From NCBI RefSeq assembly GCF_001552735.1, contig NZ_BCRT01000015.1, positions 186,001 through 250,000 of the forward strand: a DNA stretch of 64,000 nucleotides, in the 5' to 3' direction. Below the pieces are notes generated by a model that was not told where the DNA came from, did no database searches, and saw only the letters and a list, made by a program, of their open reading frames with translations. Each line of letters begins with the position of its first letter. The stretch's first letter is position 1. The translations under genes and the position numbers were made by a program. Source of the stretch: Sanguibacter suarezii NBRC 16159 (GTDB lineage Bacteria > Actinomycetota > Actinomycetes > Actinomycetales > Cellulomonadaceae). Shown here in pieces: positions 15,700 through 22,700 of the stretch.

Positions 15700-16785
15700 A
15701 TGGCCACCACCACGACCGCCCGGCCACCCGCCCCCGCCGCCCCTGCCCGACGCCGCTCCGCGCGGCCAGGCGTGTGGCTGGGCGGGGCGGCCGCGGCGCT
15801 CGTGGTGACGGTGCTGGTGGCCGTGACCATCGGGACCGCGAACCTGTCCGTGGCCGAGGTGTGGCGATCCATCGCCTGGCACGTCACCCAGGCCCTCGGG
15901 CTGGGCGACGCGGTCTCGGTGGACCCGTTGAGCCGCCTGCGGGACGGCATCGTGTGGGAGCTGCGCCTGCCCCGGGTGCTCACCGCCGCCGCAGTGGGGG
16001 CCGGGCTCGCGCTGTGCGGGGTGGTCATGCAGTCCCTCACCCGCAACCCCCTGGCCGACCCCTATCTCCTCGGCCTGTCCTCAGGAGCCTCCCTCGGCGC
16101 CGTCGCCGTGCTGGTCCTGGGCCTGAGCGTGCTGCTCCCGGTCGCCGCCTTCACCGGGGCGGTCCTGGCCCTCGCCGCGGCCCTGGCCCTGGCCGGGGCG
16201 CTGGGCACCATCACCCCCACCCGCACCATCCTGGCTGGGCTGGCGATCAGCCAGCTGTGCGCGGCGGCGACGTCGTTCATCATCTTCTGGTCGGCGACCG
16301 GGGACTCCTACCGGGAGATCCTGTCCTGGCTCATGGGGTCGGTGGCCGGGGCCACGTGGTCCTCGGTCGCGATCGCCGCCGGGGCGGTCGTCGTGCTCGG
16401 CGTGCCGCTCGCCCTGAGCGGGTCGGTGCTGGACGCCTTCACCTTCGGCGACACGGCAGCCTCGGCCCTGGGCGTCTCGGTCAAGGGCACCCGGTGGGTG
16501 CTCCTGGTGGCGGTCGCACTGCTCACCGGTGCGCTCGTGTCGGTGTCCGGGTCGATCGGCTTCGTCGGTCTCATCCTGCCGCACGCCGTGCGCCTGGTCA
16601 CCGGTGCCCGGCACCGGCTGCTGCTGCCGTTGTCCGCCCTGTGCGGGGCGACCTTCCTGGTGTGGGCGGACACCCTGGCCCGGACCGTCTTCGCCCCGCG
16701 GGAGGTACCGGTGGGGATCATCACCGCGGCGCTGGGCGCACCGGTCTTCGCGGTGATCCTGTGGCGTGGGAGGGAGCGGGTATGA
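15700..16785 (+). CDS. Putative F420-0 ABC transporter, permease
   Basis: A 361-residue FecCD/BtuC-type permease. Hydrophobic segments occur throughout, with LPRVLTAAAVGAGLALCGVVMQSLTRNPLADPYLLGLSSGASLGA as the family core: the RLPR and NPLADP elements contact the ATPase and shape the channel. The ATG starts two bases after the binding-protein stop and the gene overlaps the ATPase gene by four, so all three are one translational unit. The C-terminus VGIITAALGAPVFAVILWR is typical. Substrate specificity follows from the cassette and is the same inference as for the binding protein. Confidence 0.8.
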   Translation: MATTTTARPPAPAAPARRRSARPGVWLGGAAAALVVTVLVAVTIGTANLSVAEVWRSIAWHVTQALGLGDAVSVDPLSRLRDGIVWELRLPRVLTAAAVGAGLALCGVVMQSLTRNPLADPYLLGLSSGASLGAVAVLVLGLSVLLPVAAFTGAVLALAAALALAGALGTITPTRTILAGLAISQLCAAATSFIIFWSATGDSYREILSWLMGSVAGATWSSVAIAAGAVVVLGVPLALSGSVLDAFTFGDTAASALGVSVKGTRWVLLVAVALLTGALVSVSGSIGFVGLILPHAVRLVTGARHRLLLPLSALCGATFLVWADTLARTVFAPREVPVGIITAALGAPVFAVILWRGRERV

Positions 16786-17564
16786 GCGCGATGGACGGCC
16801 TCGCGGTCGAGAGGGTCACCTGGTCGATCGGGGACCGGCTCATCGTCGACGGGATCGACTGCACCGCGCCCGCGGGCGCCGTGACCGGGCTCATCGGGCC
16901 CAACGGCTCGGGCAAGTCCACCCTGCTGCGCGTGCTCGCTGCGGTCCAGTCCCCTGACGCCGGCCGCGTGCTGCACGACGGCGAGGACCTGCTCGCGCTC
17001 GGGCGCCGGCGTCGGGCGCGGCGCCTGGCCTTCGTGGAGCAGGAGGCCGCGACCGACCTGCCGCTCAGCGTGCTCGACGCCGTGCTGCTGGGCCGCATCC
17101 CCCACCGGTCGCTGCTGGCCGGGGACTCTGCGGCCGACGTCGCGGTGGCTCGCGAGGCGCTCGCCCGCGCCGGGGTGAGCGAGCTCGCCGACCGGTCGCT
17201 GGGCACCTTGTCCGGCGGGGAGCGCCAGCGGGTGCACGTCGCCCGGGCCCTCGCCCAGGAGACCCCCCTGCTGCTGCTCGACGAACCCACCAACCACCTG
17301 GACATCGCCGCGCAGCTGTCTGTCATGACCGTGCTGCGCAAGCTCGCCGCGGACGGTGTCACGGTGCTCACCGCGCTGCATGACCTCAACCTGGCGGCCG
17401 GGTCCTGCGACCACGTCGTGCTGCTCGCCCAGGGCCAGGTGGTGGCCGCCGGCAGCGTGGCGCAGGTGCTGGTGCCGCAGGTGCTCGAGCCGGTCTACGG
17501 GGTGCGGTGCGACGTGCTCACCCACCCGCGGACCGGGCGTCCGGTGCTGGTCTTCGGGGAGTGA
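16782..17564 (+). CDS. Putative F420-0 ABC transporter, ATP-binding protein
   Basis: A 260-residue BtuD/FecE-like ATPase. Walker A is GPNGSGKST (39-47), the signature LSGGERQR starts at 143, Walker B is LLLLDEPTNHLD (Asp167/Glu168) and the switch histidine is in ALHDLN. ATGA overlap with the permease. It energises uptake by the two preceding subunits. It is the last gene of the cassette; 103 bases separate it from the VOC gene, which has its own ribosome-binding site. Confidence 0.85.
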   Translation: MSAMDGLAVERVTWSIGDRLIVDGIDCTAPAGAVTGLIGPNGSGKSTLLRVLAAVQSPDAGRVLHDGEDLLALGRRRRARRLAFVEQEAATDLPLSVLDAVLLGRIPHRSLLAGDSAADVAVAREALARAGVSELADRSLGTLSGGERQRVHVARALAQETPLLLLDEPTNHLDIAAQLSVMTVLRKLAADGVTVLTALHDLNLAAGSCDHVVLLAQGQVVAAGSVAQVLVPQVLEPVYGVRCDVLTHPRTGRPVLVFGE

Positions 17565-17667
17565 CCGCTCACCGTCTCCGCCCTGCAGCGGCTCTCTCGC
17601 AGCCGTAGCGTGGACGGGACGGCTCCTGCCGGCGTCGTCCTGGAGAGTGGAGAGAGTGGAGACGATC

Positions 17668-18033
17668 ATGGCTCACGGCGACATCACGCACATCGACATC
17701 CCGGTCAGCGACGTCGCTCGCGCGACCTCGTTCTACAGCTCGTTGTTCGGCTGGGACATCGAGGAGGTCCCGGGCTTCGAGGGCTACCCCATGTGGCAGG
17801 CGCCCAACAAGATCAGCGGCGGCGGCCTCGCCCCGCGGGAGGACGGCTTCACCGCCCCGCGCAGCTACGTCGAGGTCGACTCCGTCGACGACTCCCTCGC
17901 CCTGGCCAGGAAGCTCGGCGGGAAGGTCCTCATGGAGAAGATGGAGATCTCACCGACCAGCTGGTGGGCCGTCGTCGAAGACACCGAGGGGAACCCGATC
18001 GGCATGTACGAGGGCACCACCTCGATGGAGTGA
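17668..18033 (+). CDS. VOC family (glyoxalase/bleomycin-resistance fold) protein
   Basis: A 121-residue protein with a single vicinal-oxygen-chelate domain: DITHIDIPVSDVARATSFYSSLFGWDI at the N-terminus and WWAVVEDTEGNPIGMYEG at the C-terminus. His and Glu at the usual metal positions are present (THIDIP; the EG near the end). Substrate unknown; many such single-domain proteins are uncharacterised. GGAGA repeats precede the ATG at 17668. It converges on the LacI gene across a stem-loop. Confidence 0.8.
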   Translation: MAHGDITHIDIPVSDVARATSFYSSLFGWDIEEVPGFEGYPMWQAPNKISGGGLAPREDGFTAPRSYVEVDSVDDSLALARKLGGKVLMEKMEISPTSWWAVVEDTEGNPIGMYEGTTSME

Positions 18034-18067
18034 GGCCTGGTCCCATCCACGGAGTGGGTCCCAGGCC
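18034..18067. terminator. Bidirectional stem-loop between VOC gene and lacI-type gene
   Basis: GGCCTGG (18034-18040) pairs with CCAGGCC (18061-18067), and an inner CCCA/TGGG pair extends it. It sits just after the VOC stop codon and before the convergent regulator's stop. No T-run. Confidence 0.5.
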
Positions 18068-18075
18068 GCGCCCGG

Positions 18076-19128
18076 CTAGGCGGAGTCCCGCACCACCAGC
18101 GAGGTCTGCAAGGTCATCGCCGCCGGGGCCTCGCCGTCCATCACCTCGAGCAGCAGACGCACCATCTCGGCGCTGATCCGCTCGAAGGGCTGACGCATGG
18201 TCGTCAGGGCCGGGTGCAGCGCCGCGGCGACGCCGGAGTCGTCGAAGCCGCCCACCGCGATGTCCTGCGGCACCCGGCGTCCCGAGGACTGCAGCGCCAC
18301 GAGGGCGCCGGCGGCCATGAGGTCGGAGGCCACGAACACCGCGTCGATGTCCGGGCGACGCTCGAGCAGCTCGAGCATCGCCAGCCGCCCGCTCTCGCGG
18401 GAGTAGTCCCCGTGTGCCACGAGGCTCTCGTCGAAGCGGTCACCGAGCACGTCCCGGTAGCCCTCCAGGCGCAGCGTGCCACCGGAGGTGTCCATCGGGC
18501 CGGTGATCGTGGCGATCCGCGAGTGACCGGAGTCCAGCAGGTGCTGGGTCATGGTGCGCGCTCCGGCCCGGTCGTCGGCCGCGACGTAGCCGACCTTGCC
18601 CTCGTAGCCGAGCGGGATGCCGCACGCCACGGTGGGGATCTTGTGCTTGAGCAGCTCCCCGACCATCGGGTTGCCCTGGTGGGAGCTGATGAGCAGCACC
18701 CCGTCGACGTGCCCGGCCGCGACGTAGGACGCGATCCTGCGCCGTTCTTCAGCCGTGCCGGCGAGCATGAGCAGCAGCGGGATCTCCCGTTTTGCCAGCT
18801 CGTGGGCGGCCCCCCGCAGCAGGATCGAGAAGTTGGGGTCCTCGAAGAGCAGGTGCTGCGGCTCGGTGAGCAGGAACGCCACCGAGTTGGACCGCCCCGT
18901 CACGAGGCTGCGGGCGTGCTGGTTGGCCGAGTACCCGGTGGTCCGGATGGCCTCCTGGACGGCGACCAGCGCCTCCGGGGAGACCCAGTGACCTCCGTTG
19001 ATGACTCGAGACACCGTCCCGCGGGAGACACCGGCTGCGGCGGCGACGTCGCGGATCGTGGGACGGCGCCGCGGCGCGCCACCGGGGGTCTTGCCCGATT
19101 CCTTCACAGGACGAGAGTCTACTGACAT
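18076..19128 (-). CDS. LacI family transcriptional regulator
   Basis: A 350-residue repressor: the LacI headpiece PTIRDVAAAAGVSRGTVSRVINGGHWVSPEA (residues about 23-53) is followed by a periplasmic-binding-protein-like domain with DGVLLISSHQ, FVASDLMAAGAL and VGGFDDSGVAAALHPALTT. Its ATG lies three bases after the stop of the second sugar permease, so it is the last gene of the SBP-permease-permease-regulator operon. It most likely senses the imported sugar and represses both this operon and the divergent beta-galactosidase through ACTGTG-N6-CACAGT sites between them. Exact sugar unknown. Confidence 0.93.
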   Translation of the reverse strand: MSVDSRPVKESGKTPGGAPRRRPTIRDVAAAAGVSRGTVSRVINGGHWVSPEALVAVQEAIRTTGYSANQHARSLVTGRSNSVAFLLTEPQHLLFEDPNFSILLRGAAHELAKREIPLLLMLAGTAEERRRIASYVAAGHVDGVLLISSHQGNPMVGELLKHKIPTVACGIPLGYEGKVGYVAADDRAGARTMTQHLLDSGHSRIATITGPMDTSGGTLRLEGYRDVLGDRFDESLVAHGDYSRESGRLAMLELLERRPDIDAVFVASDLMAAGALVALQSSGRRVPQDIAVGGFDDSGVAAALHPALTTMRQPFERISAEMVRLLLEVMDGEAPAAMTLQTSLVVRDSA

Positions 19129-19131
19129 GAC

Positions 19132-20070
19132 TCAGGCCTTCACTCCCCCGGCGGCCAGGTCGACCTGCCAGTAGCGCTGCAGGACGAGGAACAGTGCGAT
19201 GAGCGGGATGATCGACAGCAGCGCGCCGGTGATCACCAGGGTGTACAGCGCCGGCTGGGAGGCTCCCTGGTTGAGCAGACCGGACAGGCCCACGGTGAGC
19301 GGGAAGAGCTTGTCGTTGCCGAGCATGATGTACGGCAGCATGAAGTTGTTCCAGATGGCCACGAACTGGAAGAGGAAGACCGTCACCAGGCCGGGCATCA
19401 TCATCGGCACCGCGACCTGGAAGAAGGTGCGGGTCTCGCTGGCGCCGTCGGTGCGTGCCGCCTCGACGATCTCGTCAGGCACCGAGGCCGCGGAGTAGAT
19501 GCGGGCGAGGTAGATGCCGTACGGGCTGATGATCGAGGGCAGCAGGACCGCCCAGTAGGTGTTCGTCAGGCCGATCTGCGCCAGCAGCAGGTACTGCGGG
19601 ATGGCCAGCACCACACCGGGGACCAGCACGCCGGCCAGGAGCACGTTGAACACCGCGGACTTGCCGCGGAAGCGGTACTTGGCCAGGGCGTAGCCGGCCA
19701 TCGCGGAGACGACGACGGAGAGGATCGCCCCGACGCCGGCGTACAGCGCGGTGTTGAGCATCCAGCGCCAGAACAGCCCGTCGCGGTAGGCGGCGAGGTC
19801 ACTGATGTTGGTGAGCAGGTGCGTCGAGGGGGCGAAGGTGAAGGAGGAGAAGAGCTCTCGTCCGGACTTCGTCGCGGCGACGAGCACCCATGCCACGGGC
19901 AGCAGGCAGTAGGCGGCCCCGACGAGCAGGATCGCGGTGGCTGTCCCGCTGGGACGCTCGCCGGCGCCGCGGACGGTGGTGCGGTTCGCGCGGGCGGCCC
20001 GGCGTCGGGCGGGGGCGGTGACTGCGGCGTCTGCGGAGCGGGCGTCACGAGTGGGGGTCTGGGTGCTCAT
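19132..20070 (-). CDS. Carbohydrate ABC transporter permease, MalG type
   Basis: A 312-residue inner-membrane permease with about six helices. The ATPase-docking EAA loop reads EAARTDGASETRTFFQVAVPMMMPG. The N-terminal 40 residues are an Arg/Ala-rich cytoplasmic tail. ATG 20070 starts two bases after the stop of the first permease; longer readings into that gene are shadows. It pairs with the MalF-type permease to form the channel for an oligosaccharide. No ATPase gene is in the operon, so a shared MsiK-type ATPase elsewhere is likely, as is common in actinobacteria. Confidence 0.92.
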   Translation of the reverse strand: MSTQTPTRDARSADAAVTAPARRRAARANRTTVRGAGERPSGTATAILLVGAAYCLLPVAWVLVAATKSGRELFSSFTFAPSTHLLTNISDLAAYRDGLFWRWMLNTALYAGVGAILSVVVSAMAGYALAKYRFRGKSAVFNVLLAGVLVPGVVLAIPQYLLLAQIGLTNTYWAVLLPSIISPYGIYLARIYSAASVPDEIVEAARTDGASETRTFFQVAVPMMMPGLVTVFLFQFVAIWNNFMLPYIMLGNDKLFPLTVGLSGLLNQGASQPALYTLVITGALLSIIPLIALFLVLQRYWQVDLAAGGVKA

Positions 20071-20072
20071 GG

Positions 20073-21044
20073 TCACTTCTCCTGGCCGAAGGCGCGGTTC
20101 TGGACGAGCCTCAAGAACCCGAACGAGAGGACAAAGGTTGCGAGGGCGATGATCACGGAGGTCGCTGCAGCCGAGTTGAGGTCGCCGCGGATGAAGGCGT
20201 CGCGGTAGACCTTCATGAGCGGGGTCCACGTGCTCGAGATCGTGTTGCTCAGCGGCTTGAGGGTCGTTGGCTCGGCGAACACCTGAAGGGTGGCGATCAT
20301 CGAGAAGACGCAGGTCATGATGATCGAGGGGATGACGGAGGGGATCTTGATCCGGGTGGCGATCTGGATCTGCGTGCACCCGTCGAGCTCTGCCGCCTCG
20401 TACTGCTCGGTCGGGATGGCCTTGAGCGCGGTGTAGATGACCACCATGTTGAAGCCCACACCTCCCCAGATGGCGATGTTCGCGACGGCGAAGATCACCA
20501 GGTCGGAGGAGAACAGGGAGGGCACCTCCCAGCCGAGCTTGTCGAAGACGTAGTAGAACGGGCTGACCCCCGGCAGGTACAGGAAGCCCCACAGCAGCGA
20601 GGAGATGACCGCGGGCACCGCGTAGGGCAGGAAGATCGAGACGCGGGAGAAGGTCTTGGCCCGGCTGCGCCGGGCATCGAGCAGGAGCGCGAAGACCAGC
20701 GCCAGGCCCAGCATGATCGGAACCACGAGGAGGCCGTAGAGTCCCACGCGGCCGACCGAGGCGAGGAACTCAGGGTCGGAGAGGGAGTTGACGTAGTTGG
20801 TGAAGCCGTTCCACACCTCGGTGCGCGCGCCCTTGCCCAGACCGAGCCCGCTGACCTTCTCCGCCCGGAAGCTCAGGTACACCGAGTAGCCGATGGGCAG
20901 CGCCAGGAAGAGCGCGAACAGGACGATCGCCGGGGCGAGGAAGGCCCAGGGGGCCGCAGCCTTGCGCTGGAAGCCGGGCTTGCGGCGTCGGGCAGGGACT
21001 GTCGGCGGTGCTGTGGTGCCCGCACGCGGGTGGGTGGTGCTCAC
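20073..21044 (-). CDS. Carbohydrate ABC transporter permease, MalF type
   Basis: A 323-residue permease with six predicted helices: the first in APWAFLAPAIVLFALFLALPIGYSVYLSF, then the core VSIFLPYAVPAVISSLLWGFLY. The EAA loop is YEAAELDGCTQIQIATRIKIPSVIPS. It sits between the binding-protein gene (132 bases upstream, with a strong hairpin in the gap) and the MalG-type permease (two bases downstream). Together they import a galactoside-like sugar, judged only from the divergent GH42 gene. Confidence 0.92.
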   Translation of the reverse strand: MSTTHPRAGTTAPPTVPARRRKPGFQRKAAAPWAFLAPAIVLFALFLALPIGYSVYLSFRAEKVSGLGLGKGARTEVWNGFTNYVNSLSDPEFLASVGRVGLYGLLVVPIMLGLALVFALLLDARRSRAKTFSRVSIFLPYAVPAVISSLLWGFLYLPGVSPFYYVFDKLGWEVPSLFSSDLVIFAVANIAIWGGVGFNMVVIYTALKAIPTEQYEAAELDGCTQIQIATRIKIPSVIPSIIMTCVFSMIATLQVFAEPTTLKPLSNTISSTWTPLMKVYRDAFIRGDLNSAAATSVIIALATFVLSFGFLRLVQNRAFGQEK

Positions 21045-21137
21045 GTTCTCTCCTTCGACCTCAGGTCGGGGACTGCTTCACGGGTGCTGCTGGACAAACC
21101 TGGGTCGGGCGGGGCCGGTGGACCACGCGCCACGGCG

Positions 21138-21168
21138 GCCGCCCGCCTCCGCGTGGGAGGCGGGCGGC
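21138..21168 (-). terminator. Stem-loop between the sugar-binding protein and permease genes
   Basis: A perfect 13-base-pair stem: GCCGCCCGCCTCC (21138-21150) and its complement (21156-21168) with a five-base loop and no T-run. At this place such hairpins usually lower readthrough or protect the upstream mRNA, so more binding protein than permease is made. Confidence 0.65.
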
Positions 21169-21176
21169 TGCACGGG

Positions 21177-22508
21177 TCACTCCTTGACGTTGAACCCGGA
21201 GTTCTTGAGGTCCTCCAGGGTCACCTTCTGCATGGAGGCGACCGCGTCGAGGAACTGCGACTTCGACTTCGACTCTGCGGCCTTGCCGAACTCGTCGTTG
21301 TACGCGGAGTACGCGACGTTGACGTTGGGGCCGTAGGTGAAGCTGCCAGCGGTGCTCGCGGTCTCGCCGGCGATGGTGAAGAAGTCCGGCTGGTTGGCGA
21401 AGAACGCCGGCGGCTCAGCCAGCGCGCCGGCCTGGGCCGGGGAGTACGCCGGGTAGATGCCGGCCTCGGCGACGAGCGCGTTGACGGCGTCCTGGTCGGT
21501 GTTGAGCCAGGTGACGAACTTGGCGGCCTCGACAGGGTACTTCGACTGCGACGTCACGGCCGTGGCCGAGCCGCCCCAGTTGCCGGTGGCGGGCTCGGCA
21601 GAGTCCCACTGCGGCATGGGAGCCATCTCCCACAGGCCCTGGGTGTCGGGGGCGTTGCCCTCGAGGACCCCAGGGGCCCACACGGCGGACAGCCATCCGA
21701 CCTCGGTGCCGTTGTTCAGCGCGGCGTTCCACTCCGGGGTGTACATCGGCTTGTTGTTGATGACTCCGGACTCCACGAGCCCGCCCCAGTAGTCGGCGAC
21801 CTTGGTGGTGGCCTCGTCGTCGACCGAGACGGTCCAGGCGTCCCCGTCGATGCCCCACCAGGACGCACCGGCCTGCTGCGCAAGACCGGTGAACCAGCCC
21901 GCGTCGGTGGCGGAGAAGGTGCCGAGGTAGACGTTCGGGTCGGCCGCGTGGATGGTCGCGGCCGCGGCGGCGTACTCCTCCCACGTGGTCGGTACCTCGA
22001 TGCCGAGGTTCTCGAAGACGTCGGCACGGTAGTAGAACTGCATGGGGCCGGAGTCCTGCGGGACGCCGTAGACGGCCTCGGAGCCGAGGGTCACCGCGTT
22101 CCAGACCCCCTCGGGGAACCCGTCGGCGACGTCGGAGCCGACCTCGCTGGAGATGTCGGCGAGGGCGTCGGAGGAGACCAGGGTGGGGATCTTCTGGTAC
22201 TCCGCCTGCATGATGTCCGGTGCGCCGGAGCCGCCCTTGATCGCGGTGAGGAGCTTGGTGACCGCGGGGTCTCCACCGTCCTGCTTGTTGACCGTGACCT
22301 GGATGTCGGGGTTCTCGGCATTCCAGAGGCTGACGACCTTCTCCATGTTCGGGGCCCAGGTCCAGAAGGTCAGCTCGACCTTCTCCCCCGCAGCGGCACC
22401 CGAGGTGCCGGTCGACCCGCTCGAGCTGTCGGTGCTGGAGCAACCGGTGACCAGGAGCGCGGCGGCTGCGAAAGCGGCTGCTGCCTTGAAACCTGTGGTC
22501 AGGCGCAT
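21177..22508 (-). CDS. Extracellular sugar-binding lipoprotein of an ABC importer
   Basis: A 443-residue MalE/family-1 binding protein. The signal peptide ends LLVTGC, so Cys23 is the lipidation site, followed by a Ser/Gly/Thr linker. The mature part begins KVELTFWTWAPNMEKVVSLWNAENPDIQVTV, the typical N-lobe start, and later shows GVPQDSGPMQFYYRADVFENLGIEVPTTWEE. GAGGAGG stands before the ATG. It is the first gene of the operon, with a strong promoter (TTGACA-N17-TGTACT) overlapped by a LacI-type operator. Divergent GH42 beta-galactosidase suggests a galacto-oligosaccharide ligand. Confidence 0.93.
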   Translation of the reverse strand: MRLTTGFKAAAAFAAAALLVTGCSSTDSSSGSTGTSGAAAGEKVELTFWTWAPNMEKVVSLWNAENPDIQVTVNKQDGGDPAVTKLLTAIKGGSGAPDIMQAEYQKIPTLVSSDALADISSEVGSDVADGFPEGVWNAVTLGSEAVYGVPQDSGPMQFYYRADVFENLGIEVPTTWEEYAAAAATIHAADPNVYLGTFSATDAGWFTGLAQQAGASWWGIDGDAWTVSVDDEATTKVADYWGGLVESGVINNKPMYTPEWNAALNNGTEVGWLSAVWAPGVLEGNAPDTQGLWEMAPMPQWDSAEPATGNWGGSATAVTSQSKYPVEAAKFVTWLNTDQDAVNALVAEAGIYPAYSPAQAGALAEPPAFFANQPDFFTIAGETASTAGSFTYGPNVNVAYSAYNDEFGKAAESKSKSQFLDAVASMQKVTLEDLKNSGFNVKE

Positions 22509-22574
22509 GAATCCTCCTCATTAAGGACCGCCGCACGCCTGGAGTGGACCGGGCGCCTCACGACGATGTGAACA

Positions 22575-22592
22575 ACTGTGCACGGTCACAGT
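22575..22592. promoter_or_regulatory. LacI-type operator 1
   Basis: ACTGTG-N6-CACAGT is a perfect inverted repeat covering the -10/+1 region of the sugar ABC operon promoter, where binding would block transcription. Confidence 0.7.
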
Positions 22593-22618
22593 ACATTGAG
22601 CGGAGCCTCGCTTGTCAA
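22590..22618 (-). promoter_or_regulatory. Promoter of the sugar ABC operon
   Basis: Consensus -35 TTGACA (22618-22613), a 17-base spacer and TGTACT (22595-22590) on the minus strand; predicted start near 22583, about 75 bases before the binding-protein ATG. Confidence 0.75.
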
Positions 22619-22637
22619 CACGGTCATTGATCGTGTT
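22617..22637. promoter_or_regulatory. Inverted repeat at the centre of the divergent region
   Basis: AACACG-N9-CGTGTT. It overlaps the -35 region on the minus strand and a possible weak plus-strand promoter (TTGTCA 22612-22617, N18, TTACCT 22636-22641). It differs from the ACTGTG sites and may serve a second regulator or be part of the promoter. Confidence 0.35.
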
Positions 22638-22663
22638 ACCTAGTCGTTGCACGGCCAATGAAG

Positions 22664-22681
22664 ACTGTGATCGTGCACAGG
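22664..22681. promoter_or_regulatory. LacI-type operator 2
   Basis: ACTGTG-N6-CACAGG, the same site as operator 1 in opposite orientation with one changed base. It ends 19 bases before the beta-galactosidase ATG, so one repressor could control both divergent units. Confidence 0.65.
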
Positions 22682-22700
22682 ATTGCACCTAAGGAGTGTC

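Noticed and set aside
14609-17564. Cobalamin (BtuFCD) or siderophore importer
   Set aside because: The fold is the same and cannot be excluded, but there is no B12 box or iron-type operator upstream, and the F420 genes nearby fit the proposed F420-0 cassette better.
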